From: Ichthyophis bannanicus
Taxonomy: Eukaryota; Chordata; Amphibia; Gymnophiona; Ichthyophiidae
Length of the DNA stretch: 64,000 bases
Direction of reading: 5' to 3'
Assembly: GCA_033557465.1 (NCBI GenBank)
Contig: CM066043.1
Location: forward strand, 108,862,278-108,926,277
In this document: positions 44,767 through 56,253 of the stretch, in pieces
Position numbering within the stretch: the first letter of the stretch is position 1
Layout of the letters: every line of letters begins with the position of its first letter
Made by a program: the position numbers and the translations under genes
The notes under the pieces: generated by a model
Database searches by the model: none
The model's input: only the letters and a program-made list of their open reading frames with translations
What the model was told of the DNA's origin: nothing

Positions 44767-45407
44767 TGTAGCAGCAGAGCGCAGACAAACCAATGATACC
44801 AGGAGTCTGTTCAGAAGGTCCAAATCATTTATTTGTGCACGTCTCAAGCAGAATCAAATTCAAAATGGCTGAGCAATGGTTTCTAGCAAAACAACAACTT
44901 TTATAGACTTCTTCTCCATTCTAGACATAGGCAAACTTTTCATTGGTCCCGGTAACCCCTCGTACACCTTCTATTGGTTCCGGTACCGATATGGCTATCC
45001 AATGATGTCCCTCGACTGGGCTCCGCACCTGCTTACCCCCCCTTTCAGTCTCAATTACAATGGTCCGTTCACCAATTTTGATACTTCTCTCCTCCAAGGT
45101 CACTTAGCTAGCTAGAACATGTGGGAAAGCAGGGCACTGTAACCTTTCTTTCAGCAAAGTTAATTAATTTCATAGAAGCTGTGCTCTTATCAATACCAAT
45201 TAGACTTGTTTTTCTATATTTTCTAAGTTTTGATTCTGCTTAGCTATACTAAACTGTGTTCAATTAGGTTTCAGTTCTATGGTAGCAGCATTTTTGGGGG
45301 ATGTGCAATTCCTCTGGGCCTCTCCACAGGCTTCATTTACAGGTCAAGCTATTTAGGCCTGTCCGCTTATTTCAGACACCATGGATCATAGGCCTTCGCC
45401 TACCACA
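44767..45407 (-). repeat. ERV-D 3' LTR
   Basis: Minus-strand LTR with TATAAAA (reverse of TTTTATA, about 44898-44904) and AATAAA (TTTATT, about 44829). Polypurine tract AATCAAAGGGGGGGAA at 45408-45424. Confidence 0.88.
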
Positions 45408-45468
45408 TTCCCCCCCTTTGATTAATCTCACCCTATTACTAATAAGGTGTGAGAGTTAAATCACTCAA

Positions 45469-47543
45469 TTATACTATGGTCGGGTTCCGACCAAGTGTAG
45501 TAGGATTAGGGTGCCAAAAGGCTAAAATCTTAGTTGCGGTCTTCCGCTCCACGGTGTTCTCAATAACACTGTTAATAGATCGCATACAACATGGGATTAT
45601 ACATGGTAACATAAAGAACAAGGCTACAAAGATTAATATTATCATAGCAAAAGTAGTGAATCCTCCTAATCCAGAAAAGATAGATGCAAACCAATTGGGT
45701 ATCTGAAGACTATGCCAGGTCTGTACTGGCACATAAGTTTACTTCTGCATGTGTTCAGCAATTTCTTCAACAACCTGACCCTTATCATCTATCTTTAAGC
45801 AACAATTGGTGAGGTTCAGCTTACCACAAACTCCTCCTTCAGCAGCTAACAAATAATCTAGAGCTAAGCGATTTTGATAAATTGCAGTGCGCATTTGTGT
45901 GCTTTGTCTAGCTAAAAGTGTAAGTGCTTGGCTAGTTTCATTAGTGATAAGTTCAACTACCGCTTGCAAGCGTATGATTCTATTCAACATATAAATTGGG
46001 GTACGATATCCCCACATGCCATCTTGCTCCCAAGTGGCAGGTCCATAATAGGCAATATTTCGCTCTGGTGGCCAATCTTCACCATCCCATTTCTCCCACT
46101 TGCCTATCTGTAAGGCTGCTCTTCTCTGTCTTTTTGAATAAACTGGATAGCCTAGTTGTTCACCATGTTCTGTGGGCAACAGAAAGAAAGAGGGTCGAAT
46201 AGTTCCTAAGACACACGCTCCTTCCCAGTAAATAGGGAGTTGAGCATATGCTCGGGTTCCGCAAATCCAATATAGGCCAGGTGGGGCTTGCCAGTTATGA
46301 TGTCGGTCAAGGTTAGTCCATAGAGGGGCAAGCTCGGGGAACCGTGCTAAGGGATTGGTGGGCTCTAATTCATTAACTCCTGACCACCAAGATGTCCGTT
46401 TTGTGGTATCATTATAGAACATTTGGCTAAGACAGACAAGCTGCCCTACCTTAGAGGTAAATTGGGGTCCAGTTCGAGCATAACACAAGCGCCCAACTAT
46501 TGGGTGTGCTAATACCCATTCGCTGGTAGTTTTGTGTAGCTCTGTCTGATTATAGACTACTGAGTAATTCAATTCTTGGGCCTCCCAAGGCCACTGATCA
46601 CCCATCTTGGTTCCACCACAGAAATAACAGTCTGAAATGCGGAGGCTGGATACCACAGCTCCGGCCAATTCTAGGAATAAATTCTGAGAGGGATGAGGGA
46701 TATCAAACTTGTTTACATGCATGGTTTCATAAAAAGTGTTATGTATGTGATACTTTGATGATCGATGGGCTTGGGTATTTAGTCTAATATGCATAATGGT
46801 TCCGGGATCTGATCCAGTACCTGCAATGCGCAACCCAAATTTATATCCTGGTTTCCATACACTGGGATTGGCTATGGATAGTTCTAGTGGATTACAAGCA
46901 CCTTTTTTGCAATTCTTAGGATCCTTCATAGTTGGCTTAGTTAGGGTAGCTATCCGATGGTCGTTAAGGGTTACCCCCGTGTCAAGTTTCCATGTAGAAT
47001 AAAGCACACATTCCCATCTTGGGCAATAATAGTCTTTAACTGGTGCTGTGCTATACACGTCTTCTACACCTTTTTTACTTATACATGTCCCCCACCCAAT
47101 TGCTCCTTCTGGACACATATACTTTCCATCCTTAGCATAAGTTTTCTCCCAATCGGCACACTTTGAACGACTATCTCGATGGCATCACAGGCATCAAAAT
47201 ATAAAACAGCAGGCTGTGTGGGATCAGTGAGTGGGGGTGTGGCATTTAGTAACGCTCCATCTGCATCATTCCATCTTATCTCCAAAGTATAATAGGATGG
47301 ATTCTGATGCGGGTTAAAACATACCTTGGTATTACCTTGGGTACAAACATTCAGTTCAGTGGTGTTATAAACACACCGGGTTACTTTACCAGTGCAGATA
47401 TAGTAAGAATGATAAAGCAAAGTCTGAGTTACTTTCATTCCAGTTCGAGTGGTAGTAATACAGGCAGTACATGGGGGTAAAGCATGTACCAGTTCAAAGC
47501 TCCCCAGGCAAGCAGCCAAAGTAAGATAATAACAAAGATGCAT
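45469..47543 (-). pseudogene. env: ERV-D env
   Basis: I chose the ATG at 47543 (MHLCYYLTLAACLGS), matching the start of ERV-E env; an in-frame ATG at 47588 would add 15 residues. CTAC near the N-terminus, DCYFCGG (about 46615), KRQRR cleavage site (about 46125), [17 protein letters not shown]7-CC ([10 protein letters not shown]), and a membrane anchor in the last 90 codons. One frameshift near 47120-47150 and one TAA (45736-45738, after HMQK) interrupt an otherwise complete gene of about 690 codons. Confidence 0.82.
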
Positions 47544-47840
47544 GTTGATTGTAGTTCTTCTGGATCTCCGCTGGAAAATCTTGACCACGTCGTCCTCAAC
47601 GCGATGCCCGTTTGCTAATGAAGCAATTCAACGTGTGTCAATGTTGATTGAAGATCCTCAAAAGTCAAAAGTCTGGTTATGATGCCAACTTATCAAATGT
47701 AGTTGGTCTAATACTAGTCTATAAAGGCACAGTTAGTCGATGAAGAAAACAAATGTCTTTGCTGTATTGGAAACAGCAATCCTCTTCGAAAGACTTGGCT
47801 GCTGTAGGGCACTATAGCACATGAGTGTCTCCAATGAGAT
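47544..47840 (-). other. ERV-D pol-env spacer
   Basis: Non-coding, about 300 bases. Contains a 32-base block (47769-47800) conserved in ERV-E (58611-58639), on the minus strand AGCCAAGTCTTTCGAAGAGG. The env splice acceptor is expected here or just upstream. Confidence 0.5.
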
Positions 47841-50800
47841 CTAGGCTGCTGGCTGCCTCCGTAAGGTGAGACGCAAAGGAACGTCAGGATGTGGCTCCGC
47901 TGTCCACTGGTCCTGGTCTGGAACTGCTGCCGGCTTGACTCTGCTGTGATGAATCCAGGAATCGATCTCTGCTACCTTTACTGCAGTTGGGGTAGACAGG
48001 ATGACGGTGTACGGTCCCTTCCAATGAGGTTCCAACGGTGTCTTTTTCCAGTCTTTAATCCACACCGAGGTACCAGGCTTGTAGGGATGTAGGGTTCCGT
48101 CAAGTTGATAGGCAACTGGTCCTGAATCCACGCATGAAGAGTCTGTAGAACAAAACTAAGAGCTAGACGTTCTTGTCTGGTTATTTCTGAACCAATCTGG
48201 GCTAAACTACCCTTGATTCCCTGCACTATTGGCGGGGGTTTTCCATATACTACCTCAAAAGGGGAGAATCCTGTTGATTTCACAGGAGCTGAGCGTATTC
48301 TGAGCAAAGCTATTGGGAGCACTTGGGGCCACTTCAGGCGAGTCTCCTGGCAAAGCTTAGACATCTGGGCTTTCAAGGTACGATTCATTTGCTCAACTTT
48401 CCCTGAACTCTGAGGTCTATATGCAGTGTGTAGCTTCCATTGTATCTGTAGGGCATTTGCTAACTGCTGAGTAATCTGAGACACAAATGAGGGCCAATTG
48501 TCTGACCCTATTACTGCTGGAATTCCAAATCTGGGGATAATCTCTCTCAGCAAAACTTTGGTAACTTCTCGGGCCTTTTCAGTCCTGGTGGGGTAAGCCT
48601 CCACCCACCCAGAGAAGGTACAAACTAACACTAACAAGTAGCGGTATCCATTGGCTTTTGGCATTTCAGTAAAGTCAATTTGCAGGTGGTGCATGGGGGT
48701 TACACCTCCTGACTGAACTCGGGGTGGTGGCGTGGGACCCTGTTTGGCATTGTTCTTGGCACAAATTAGACACTGGCGTGCTAATGAGGCTGATAGGGCT
48801 CCCAACAAGGCAATGCAAAAATGTGGCTTGAGTGCTTTTTCCATAGCACTTTTTCCATAATGTGTTGGTTGATGGAAAGCTTTGACAAAGGCTGGTCCCA
48901 ATAGTTCAGGGATCACTATTTGTCTGGGGGTTGACTGCCCTCGGTTGGTGGCAGCTCAATCCACCCGTCTTTCAGCACTCCCTCTTCCTTATTACAGTAA
49001 TAATCCAATTCTTTGGTGGTATATCGTGGTGTCCATGAATTAAGGGGTACTGGAAACAAGGCTGCCTGCATTGGCATAGCTTGTGATGAAATTTGGCCTG
49101 TCATGGCTGCCTTTCGCGCTGAGGCATCAGCGAATCTGTTTCCTTGGGCAACATCTCCTTTACCCGCTTGGTGTCCTCGGCAGTGCATGACAGCTACACG
49201 TGTTGGGGCCCATACTGCATCTAATAACATCAATATTTCTGGGCCATATTTGATCGATTTTCCTCCTGACGTAATGAGCCCTCGTTCTTTGTAGAGAGCT
49301 CCATGTGCATGCAAAGTGGTGAAGGCATATTTTGAGTCTGTATACACATTCAACAAAAGTTTTGCACCCAATAATAATGCTCGGGTGAGTGCAATCAATT
49401 CTGCTTTCTGGGCTGATGTGCCTGATGCCAGGGCTGATGATTCAATGACTTTCTCCCGGGTGACGACTGCATACCCGGCACAACGTCGTCCATCGATAAT
49501 GAGACTGCTTCCATCCACAAAATAGGTCTGATCAGGTTTTTCCAGGGGCACATCGGTCAGATCAGGTTGACTTGAGAATACAGTATCCTTGACTTCTATA
49601 CAATCATGCTCTGGGGGTTCTTCACTGACAGGTATCAATGTGGCTGGGTTCAAGGCATGGCTCACTTCCAATTGTATCTGTGGGTTTTCACATAGCATAC
49701 TCTGGTATTTCAGTATTCGGGAATTGGTGAGCCAGTGATTCGCCTTTTGTTCCATGAGGGCAAGTACTGCATGTGGCACAGTGACTCGTAGATTCTGTCC
49801 TAAGGTGAGTTTGTCTGCTTCACTCACTAACAATGCTGTAGCTGCCACTGCTCTCAAGCATGGTGGCCATCCTTTGGCCACAGTGTCCAATTGTTTCGAT
49901 AGGTATGCTACAGGTCGCTCCCAATGTCCCAATTTGAGTCAACATGCCTCGGGCATTCCCTTGCACCTCATGCACGAATAGATGGAAAGGCTTGTAAACA
50001 TCTGGTAATCCGAGTGCTGGTGACGACATCAATTCTTCCTTCAATGTCTTAAAGGCTGCATCCTGCTCAGGTCCCCACTCCTAGTGGCGACTTTTCTTCT
50101 CCTTTGGTGGCATCATACAGTGGTTTAGCAATTTGAGCAAAGTTGGGAATCCAGATTCGGCAATATCCTGCTGCTCCCAGAAAAGCTCTAACTTGCTTTC
50201 TGGTAGTTGGGGTTGGGATTCTGCACACAGCTTCTTTTCTCTCTCGTCCTAATTGTCGGCTTCCTTTAGTCAAGCAAAAGCCTAAGTATTTCACTTCTTT
50301 TTGGCATAGCTGTGCTTTTGCTCTGGAAACTTTATATTCAGCTTCATCCAGTAGCTGCAAGAGGTCTTTGGTGGCTTGTATACATTCACTTTCCGATACA
50401 GCAGCTATCAGCAGATCGTCCACATATTGGAGAAGTACTCTCTTCCCCGGGGCCACTGAATAGCTTGAAAGGTCTTGGTTTAGTGCAGCACTGAAAATGG
50501 TAGGTGAATTCTTGAATCCTTGGGGTAATCGTGTCCAAGTGAGTTGGCCCCGTCTTCCGGAGACAGGGTCCTGCCATTCAAAGGCAAACAGCAATTGGCT
50601 AATTGGGGCTAATCTTATGCAGAAGAACGCATCTTTCAAATCCAAAACAGTAAAATGGGTAGCTTCCGCTGGAATCAATCCTAAGAGTGTATAGGGCTTT
50701 GGCACAACTGGATGTATGGTCTCAACTGCTTCATTCACTCTCCTTAGGTCCTGCACTGGACGGTAGTCACCTGTTCCAGGCTTCTTTACTGGCAGGAGTG

Positions 50801-51473
50801 GTGTGTTCCATGGTGACTGACAAACTTTGAGTAGGCCATATTCCAGTAGCCTTAACAAGTGGCGATGGATGCCTTCAATTGCTGCTCTTGGGAGTGGATA
50901 TTGCTTGACATGTACTGGCTCGGCACTAGGCTTGAGATTCACAATTATTGGAGCTATGTGTTTGGCTAGGCCTGGGGGATTGCCTTCTGCCCATACTCCA
51001 GGTGGGGCATCAATGCTTTTCAGAGTATGTTCAAAATAGGTGTCCTGGGCGGACTCATTACTATAATATCTCCATTCTTCTTCTCGAGGAACAGTAAGCA
51101 GCATTAATCCAGTGGGCTTTGAGTTTACTGTCATTTGCATTTCTCCTTTCTCAGTGAAGGATATCTGGGCCTGCAGCTTAGCTAGCATATCTCGTCCCAG
51201 CAATGGCACTGGGCACTCAGGCATGTAAAGGAATTGGTGCGTTATTTGCTGTCCTCCCAGATTGCATACACGGTTCTGAAGAAAAGGCTTTGTGGCCTTG
51301 GCACCAGTTGCTCCCACAATGGTGACAGCTCTTGCGGAAAATGGGGCGATTTGTTTATCTACTACAGAATGTTCTGCTCCAGTATCAACCATAAAGTCCA
51401 TAAATTGGTCTCCTATTTGTATGCTGACCATAGGCTCCTGGAGACCTAAAGCGAATTCGGAGCCCGGTCTGTC
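47841..51473 (-). pseudogene. pol: ERV-D pro-pol
   Basis: Protease FMVDTGAEHSV (about 51385) and reverse transcriptase (LPQGFKNSPTIF, LLQYVDDLLIA near 50420) are open together over 50067-51431. Frameshifts follow near 50080, 49935, 48925 and 48095. RNase H (YFVDGSS, ELIALTRAL, YTDSKYAF) is intact. Integrase has HQPTHYGK, CLICAKNN, VDFTEMP, GKVEQMN, but the segment around the second Asp reads GSDNWPSF, Gly to Trp after DN. With four single-base shifts the polyprotein is not expressible as read. Confidence 0.82.
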
Positions 51474-53352
51474 CTAATCGGCTTCATCTACGTCGTAGGT
51501 CGCTGCGGCCACTGCCTGTATGGCCTCTCCTCTTTCTCGTTGAAATTGTTCCCGATTGGCCCCTCCGCGGTTCCGGGGTCGGCCTCTTCCTCCTCCTCTC
51601 CAATGGGCATTATTTTCGTCATCCTGGGAGGCGCCTTCGAGTTGCGGGCATGTATCTCTCCAATGTCCTTCTTCCTTGCAATAAGCGCATTGGTTCACGC
51701 TTAGTAGGGGCCGGCCATCTCCTCGGCCCCACCCTCTTCCTCTGCTCCTTCGACTAGGGAAACCTCCCCTTTTCTGTTCAACTATGGCCGCAGCCAAAAA
51801 ATCAGCTTTCTTCTTCATCTTTCGATCACATTCTTTCTGTCTTTCATTATCACGATTCACATACACTTTATGAGCGACTTCCAGTAACTGAGTTGCATTC
51901 ATGCCCGCAAACCCTTCTAGTTTTTGTAACTTGTGTCTAATGTCTGGTTGTGACTGATTTACAAAAGCAGCATTCACCATGCATAAACTTCCTGGTGCAT
52001 CTGGATCATAGGGAGTATACATTCTGTATGCTTCAACTAATCTCTCGTAGAATACTACTGGGCTTTTATCTATTCCCTGATTGACTTCGGTCACTTTAGA
52101 AAGATTCATAGCTTTCTGGCCCCCCCTTTTCAGACCTTGCATGAGGCCTTGGCGAAACCGGGATAGGGCTTTGGATCCTCTCTGTATTCGGATCCCACCG
52201 AGGGTCTTCATTTGGGAATTCTCCTTGGGCTACTTCTCGATTGTCTATCCCTACCTCATCCCCCGGTGCTAAAGGATTATCCGCCAGCCAGTCGACAGCT
52301 GCTCGCCTAATTCGTGTCCGCTCCTCAGTAGTAAATAAAGTGGACAAGAGCTGACGGCAATCTGCCCAAGTGGGTTGGTGGGTTTCCATAATGGTATGCA
52401 TTAATTCTGTTAGTTCTTGGGGCTTGTTGGTATAGGAAGCATAATGCGTCTTCCAGTTTAACAAATTAGTAGTGGAGAAGGGCACATATACTAAACTTAG
52501 GGGTCCCGCCACCACCTGATTATCTTCATCTCTTATGGGCACTCCCGGGACTTGCCGTAAAGGCATCATCTTTGCCGTGGAAGTTTTTCTGGATCTGAGG
52601 GGGATTTTAGAGACTCTCCTGGCAGGGGCTTTCTTCTTGCTCGTGCACTTAGTCTGGGGCGCTTTACTTTTGACTGATGAGCTCGTACTGACAGTTGTCT
52701 TTATACTATCAGTATCGCTCTGGGAAGACCCTTCCTCTTCCTCTTCTGCCTCAGACTCAACTTTTTCCTCAGTCTCGGTCGAGTCATCCTCCTCATCTAG
52801 AGTGAACTTATCTGCCTGCTCTTCTGGTGGTGGGTCTGGGGTTGGGTCCCGCTCCCGCTGTCTCTGTGGTCCCAGGGCGGGACGCGGTGGCACTCTTACT
52901 GGACCCTGGGCTCGGGGTTGTTTAGTTACCACTTCTGGGGACTCAGGATCTGCAAGGACGGGTTTCTGTCTGGATTTCTCATCTGTCCCTGTCTTTTGAG
53001 TCTGATCTGTTTTCTGCGTTTGATCTGTTAATGCTAACATTATTCTGCACTGTTCTTCATAACAGCGCTTTGCCCAAGGGGGCGGGCTCTCACAAATACT
53101 TAACCAGGAATCTATATAGGGATACTGATCGGGGTGCGCTACTCGCACTTTCTGGTGAACTGACTGAATAATTCCTATAGTAGAAGTTCCCTATCGGGGC
53201 CACATAGAGTCTAGTTCAGGCCACTCCCTAGTACACAAAACTTGCAATCGTGTCGCAGTCATTTTAATCCCATAATCTCCTGAATATCCTTTATTAAAAT
53301 GCGTGATCATACATTCTAACGGAGTGTGCCTAGTAGACCCCGCCCCTCCCAT
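51474..53352 (-). pseudogene. gag: ERV-D gag
   Basis: ATG at 53352 (MGGAGST). A stop (WPR*GTS, about 53195) cuts matrix; the frame then runs open to 52096. The linker is long, with acidic and Ser-rich tracts (TETEEKVESEAEEEEEG, about 52740-52790) and basic RKTST. Capsid: VPGVPIRDEDNQVV, TNLLNWKTHYASY. A frameshift lies near 52180, just before the GLKRGGQKAMNLSK homology region. Nucleocapsid CAYCKEEGHWRDTC (about 51655) and an Arg/Gly-rich tail precede the TAG at 51474-51476. Confidence 0.8.
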
Positions 53353-54072
53353 ATCGATGTGTGCGCGCGCAACAACAAACAGAAGGGAAAAGGAGGGCGG
53401 ACCGTGGGTAAGGGTTCCTCACGGCCCTAGAAACATATAAGGGAAACAAATAACAAGACAAGACGACGGTCGCTTCCTCCTTTTTACGACCTGGACGCGG
53501 TCGCCCGGCCAGGAAATGCGTTACTCAGGAGTCCGCCTTCGCTTGGTCCGTGCTGCCAGACCTCTCATTCATACTTCATTCACACAATCATGCTAGCAAC
53601 GTATCCCAAAAAACACAGCCCAATCCTGTCTTTTCTGACTAGGCTATGTTCAAATTCCAAAATCAAGAAGACGATAGTTTCGCCCTGCGCATACTCAAGC
53701 AGGGTTAATCGGACCGTCTTGAGAGGTGATCAAGCTCTCTTTTCCAAGTTCCAAGTTCCAAAATTCAAACAGCAGTACTGCTCTGTCTCATCTGTCTAGA
53801 CATATCAAATCAAAACTATACTCACCGGATCCGGTCCTCAAAGTTCCCAAGCAAGCGCATGAGTTGGACCTCAGACTCCCCTCACTTGGGTTCGAGGTGT
53901 TGGTTCCAACCGGGCCCGGCACCTGCCGAGGTCCGGCCGACTCCCTCCGATACAAGGGACCGGTGGCGCCAGAGAGCGAGCCCACGTCGGAAGGGCGCGA
54001 TCCCGGTAGGACCAAACCTGTTGAGGCGGAAAGTCGTGGTATATTGCCCTATATACCCTCTATTACCACACC

Positions 54073-54090
54073 TTCCCGGCCAATGCACCA
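54073..54090 (-). promoter_or_regulatory. ERV-D primer binding site, tRNA-Gly
   Basis: Minus-strand TGGTGCATTGGCCGGGAA, exact complement of the tRNA-Gly(GCC) 3' end, 6 bases from the LTR. Confidence 0.87.
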
Positions 54091-54096
54091 AGAATA

Positions 54097-54741
54097 TGTA
54101 GCAGCAGAGCGCAGACAAACCAATGATACCAGGAGTCTGTTCAGAAGGTCCAAATCATTTATTTGTGCACAAGTCTCAAGCAGAATCAAATTCAAAATGG
54201 CTGAGCAATGGTTTCTAGCAAAACAACAACTTTTATAGACTTCTTCTCCATTCTAGACATAGGCAAACTTTTCATTGGTCCCGGTAACCCCTCGTACACC
54301 TTCTATTGGTTCCGGTACCGATATGGCTATCCAATGATGTCCCTCGACTGGGCTCCGCACCTGCTTACCCCCCCCTTCAGTCTCAATTACAATGGTCAGT
54401 TCACCAATTTTGATACTTCTCTCCTCCAAGGTCGCTTAGCTAGCTAGAACATGTGGGAAAGCAGGGCACTGTAACCTTTCTTTCAGCAAAGTTAATTAAT
54501 TTCATAGAAGCTGTGCTCTCTTATCAATACCAATTAGACTTGTTTTTCTATATTTTCTAAGTTTTGATTCTGCTTAGCTATACTAAACTGTGTTCAATTA
54601 GGTTTCAGTTCTATGGTAGCAGCATTTTTGGGGGATGTGCAATTCCTCTGGGCCTCTCCACAGGCTTCATTTACAGGTCAAGCTATTTAGGCCTGTCCGC
54701 TTATTTCAGACACCATGGATCATAGGCCTTCGCCTACCACA
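54097..54741 (-). repeat. ERV-D 5' LTR
   Basis: Pair of 44767-45407. Differences seen: AA indel at GCAC(AA)GTC, C/T in the C run, A/C in GGTC(A/C)GTT, G/A in GGTC(G/A)CTT and a CT indel in GTGCTCT(CT)TA. Confidence 0.88.
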
Positions 54742-54935
54742 CTGTGGATACCGCTCTCCTGTTTAGGTTTGAAGACTATTGTGTTTGTGTTTTACTAATG
54801 GCAGCTATGTGTTTACTCCTTCCATGTTTTCTGCCTCTTTGTTTACGTATGGTTACCTCCATCGTTGATAGTACCATTGAACGTAACACAGCAGCATGGG
54901 TACTAGCCATGTGGAAGTATCAAGCTATATCCTGA
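54742..54935 (+). pseudogene. env: ERV-A env fragment 2 (transmembrane anchor and tail)
   Basis: Plus strand, continues the codons cut at 44766 (GYRSPV), then jumps to a membrane segment and tail: MAAMCLLLPCFLPLCLRM, IVDSTIERNTAAWVLAMWKY. Compare ERV-C ILAACLFLPCLLPLCLRM and STVERKTATKVLAMWQY. The heptad region and CX7CC motif are deleted between the two parts. Confidence 0.75.
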
Positions 54936-55008
54936 GAAGAAGCATCAGTTTGCACAGGGTTTAATATGTGATTATTTTCTCACCCTCTTTTATTCAGGCT
55001 GAGAATAA

Positions 55009-55250
55009 TCAAAGGGGGGAATGTGGTAGGCTATTGTCTGTAAACTAGGCCTAGATCCCAACCCCCACCTGAGACTAGTGCTGAACAGAACCAGAGTTTG
55101 AGAATCTGCTTTAAACTGCTTTTGAAATGTTTGTATAATTCCTTTATGCTGATGATAGACATGTTCCTGCATCCCCTGAGCTAGAAATGACCTTGAAGTA
55201 GAAATGTATCAATATCTAAGACTATGCCTTTGTTAGAGTAGCCTGAGAAG
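55009..55250 (+). repeat. ERV-A polypurine tract and 3' LTR (truncated)
   Basis: TCAAAGGGGGGAA (55009-55021) followed by TGTGGTAGGCTATTGTCTG. It matches the first about 230 bases of the 5' LTR with few differences, then stops at GCCTGAGAAG where the MITE begins. The remainder should lie beyond ERV-E. Confidence 0.85.
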
Positions 55251-55513
55251 CAATGTTCCCTCTAATTTTCTGTAGGCTGTGTGCGCATAAAATATCAGCT
55301 GTGTGCAGCTTTTGAAGGAAGGTTAAATTTTTGTGTGCCACATAACGACACTCGGAGTTATATACTTAAAAATTTGATTACACGTCAGAATACAGTATGT
55401 ACACCACATTGATTTTAATCAAATTAAATGAAAATAGACGATTACTAAATGAAGCGGAAAATTTCTAGTAATTACAATCATAACTTTTAAATTTTAAGAC
55501 GTCTGTGTTGTTT
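55251..55513. mobile_element. hAT-type MITE, copy 2, interrupted
   Basis: CAATGTTCCCTCTAATTTTC... is nearly identical to the first about 150 bases of copy 1 at 12519. It then carries about 60 bases not in copy 1 and returns to the shared TTTAAATTTTAAGACGTCT. It is cut at GTTGTTTT by ERV-E, so the right end is outside the window. Confidence 0.85.
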
Positions 55514-56184
55514 TGTAGCAGCAAAGCGCAGACAAACCAATGATACCAGGAGTCTGTTCAGAAGGTCCAAATCATTTATTTGTGCACAAGTCTCAAGCAA
55601 GACAATTTCAAAATGGCTGAGCAAAGTTTTCAAGCATTACAACAACTTTTATAGACTTCTGTTCCATTCTAGGTATAGAAAAACAATTCATTGGTCCCGG
55701 TACGCTCCCGTACCTCCCGTAGCCCCTCTATTGGTCCCGGTACTGATAAGTTTCTCCAATTATGTTCCTTCTGTGGGCTTCTGTAGGCATGACACCTGCC
55801 TGCCCCCCTTCTAGTCCCAATTACAATGGTCAGTTCATCAACTTGTTACTTTCACACTTTCAAGGCTATGGGACCATTTGTGCGTGCAGAAGAGCAAGGT
55901 TCTGTAACTCATCTGTCAGCACTCCTCAATATTTCTCTGCAAATGTACTTTTTCTTATCAGTAACTTTAAAACACATCTTTTCTGTATTTTTCCATTTCT
56001 TAATTCTGCAATTCTGCTTATCTAAGCTAATTCAATATTTCTACTGAGTTCTTTCTTACAATAGCAGCATATTGGGGGATGTGCAATCCTATATGCCTCT
56101 CCACAGGCCTCATTTACAGGTCAAGCTAGCCATGCTGGCCTGCCTATGTCAGACACCGTGGGTCAGAGGCCTGCACCTGCCACA
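55514..56184 (-). repeat. ERV-E 3' LTR
   Basis: 671 bases, ends TGTAGCAGCAAAGCGCAGAC (55514) and ...CTGCCACA (56184). TATAAAA as TTTTATA at 55647-55653, AATAAA as TTTATT at 55575-55580, about 70 bases apart as expected of U3/R. Polypurine tract AATCAAAGGGGGGAA abuts at 56185-56199. Confidence 0.88.
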
Positions 56185-56253
56185 TTCCCCCCTTTGATTA
56201 ATCTCACCCTATTACTTAATAAGGTGTGAGAATTAAATCACTTTCCAGAGGAT

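Larger units (their letters stand above)
44767..54741 (-). mobile_element. ERV-D: minus-strand ERV with nearly identical LTRs
   Basis: 3' LTR 44767-45407, env 45469-47543, pol 47841-51473, gag 51474-53352, primer site 54073-54090, 5' LTR 54097-54741. The 4-bp target duplication CTGT (44763-44766 and 54742-54745) restores the ERV-A env frame exactly. By eye the LTRs differ by about three substitutions and two 2-base indels. Nevertheless the genes have several single-base frameshifts and two stops. Confidence 0.9.
21278..55513 (+). mobile_element. ERV-A: plus-strand gamma-type endogenous retrovirus split by three other ERVs and a MITE
   Basis: Pieces in order: 5' LTR 21278-21743, primer site, leader, gag 23295-23921 and 30896-32033, pol 32034-35243, post-pol 35244-35301, env 44571-44766 and 54742-54935, polypurine tract 55009-55021, 3' LTR from 55022. 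The gaps are ERV-B, ERV-C and ERV-D; a MITE at 55251-55513 breaks the 3' LTR and the rest lies beyond ERV-E. Gag and Env protein sequence is continuous across the ERV-B and ERV-D insertions. Most of env (surface subunit) was deleted before or independently of these insertions. Confidence 0.85.

Noticed and set aside
52535..52999. A 154-codon plus-strand frame rich in Ser
   Set aside because: It is the antisense of the acidic linker of ERV-D gag; the same effect gives the frame at 63509-63937 opposite ERV-E gag.
54073..54090. Possible tRNA-Gly gene fragment
   Set aside because: Only the 18 bases complementary to the tRNA 3' end are present, and they sit directly beside an LTR, so they are a primer site.
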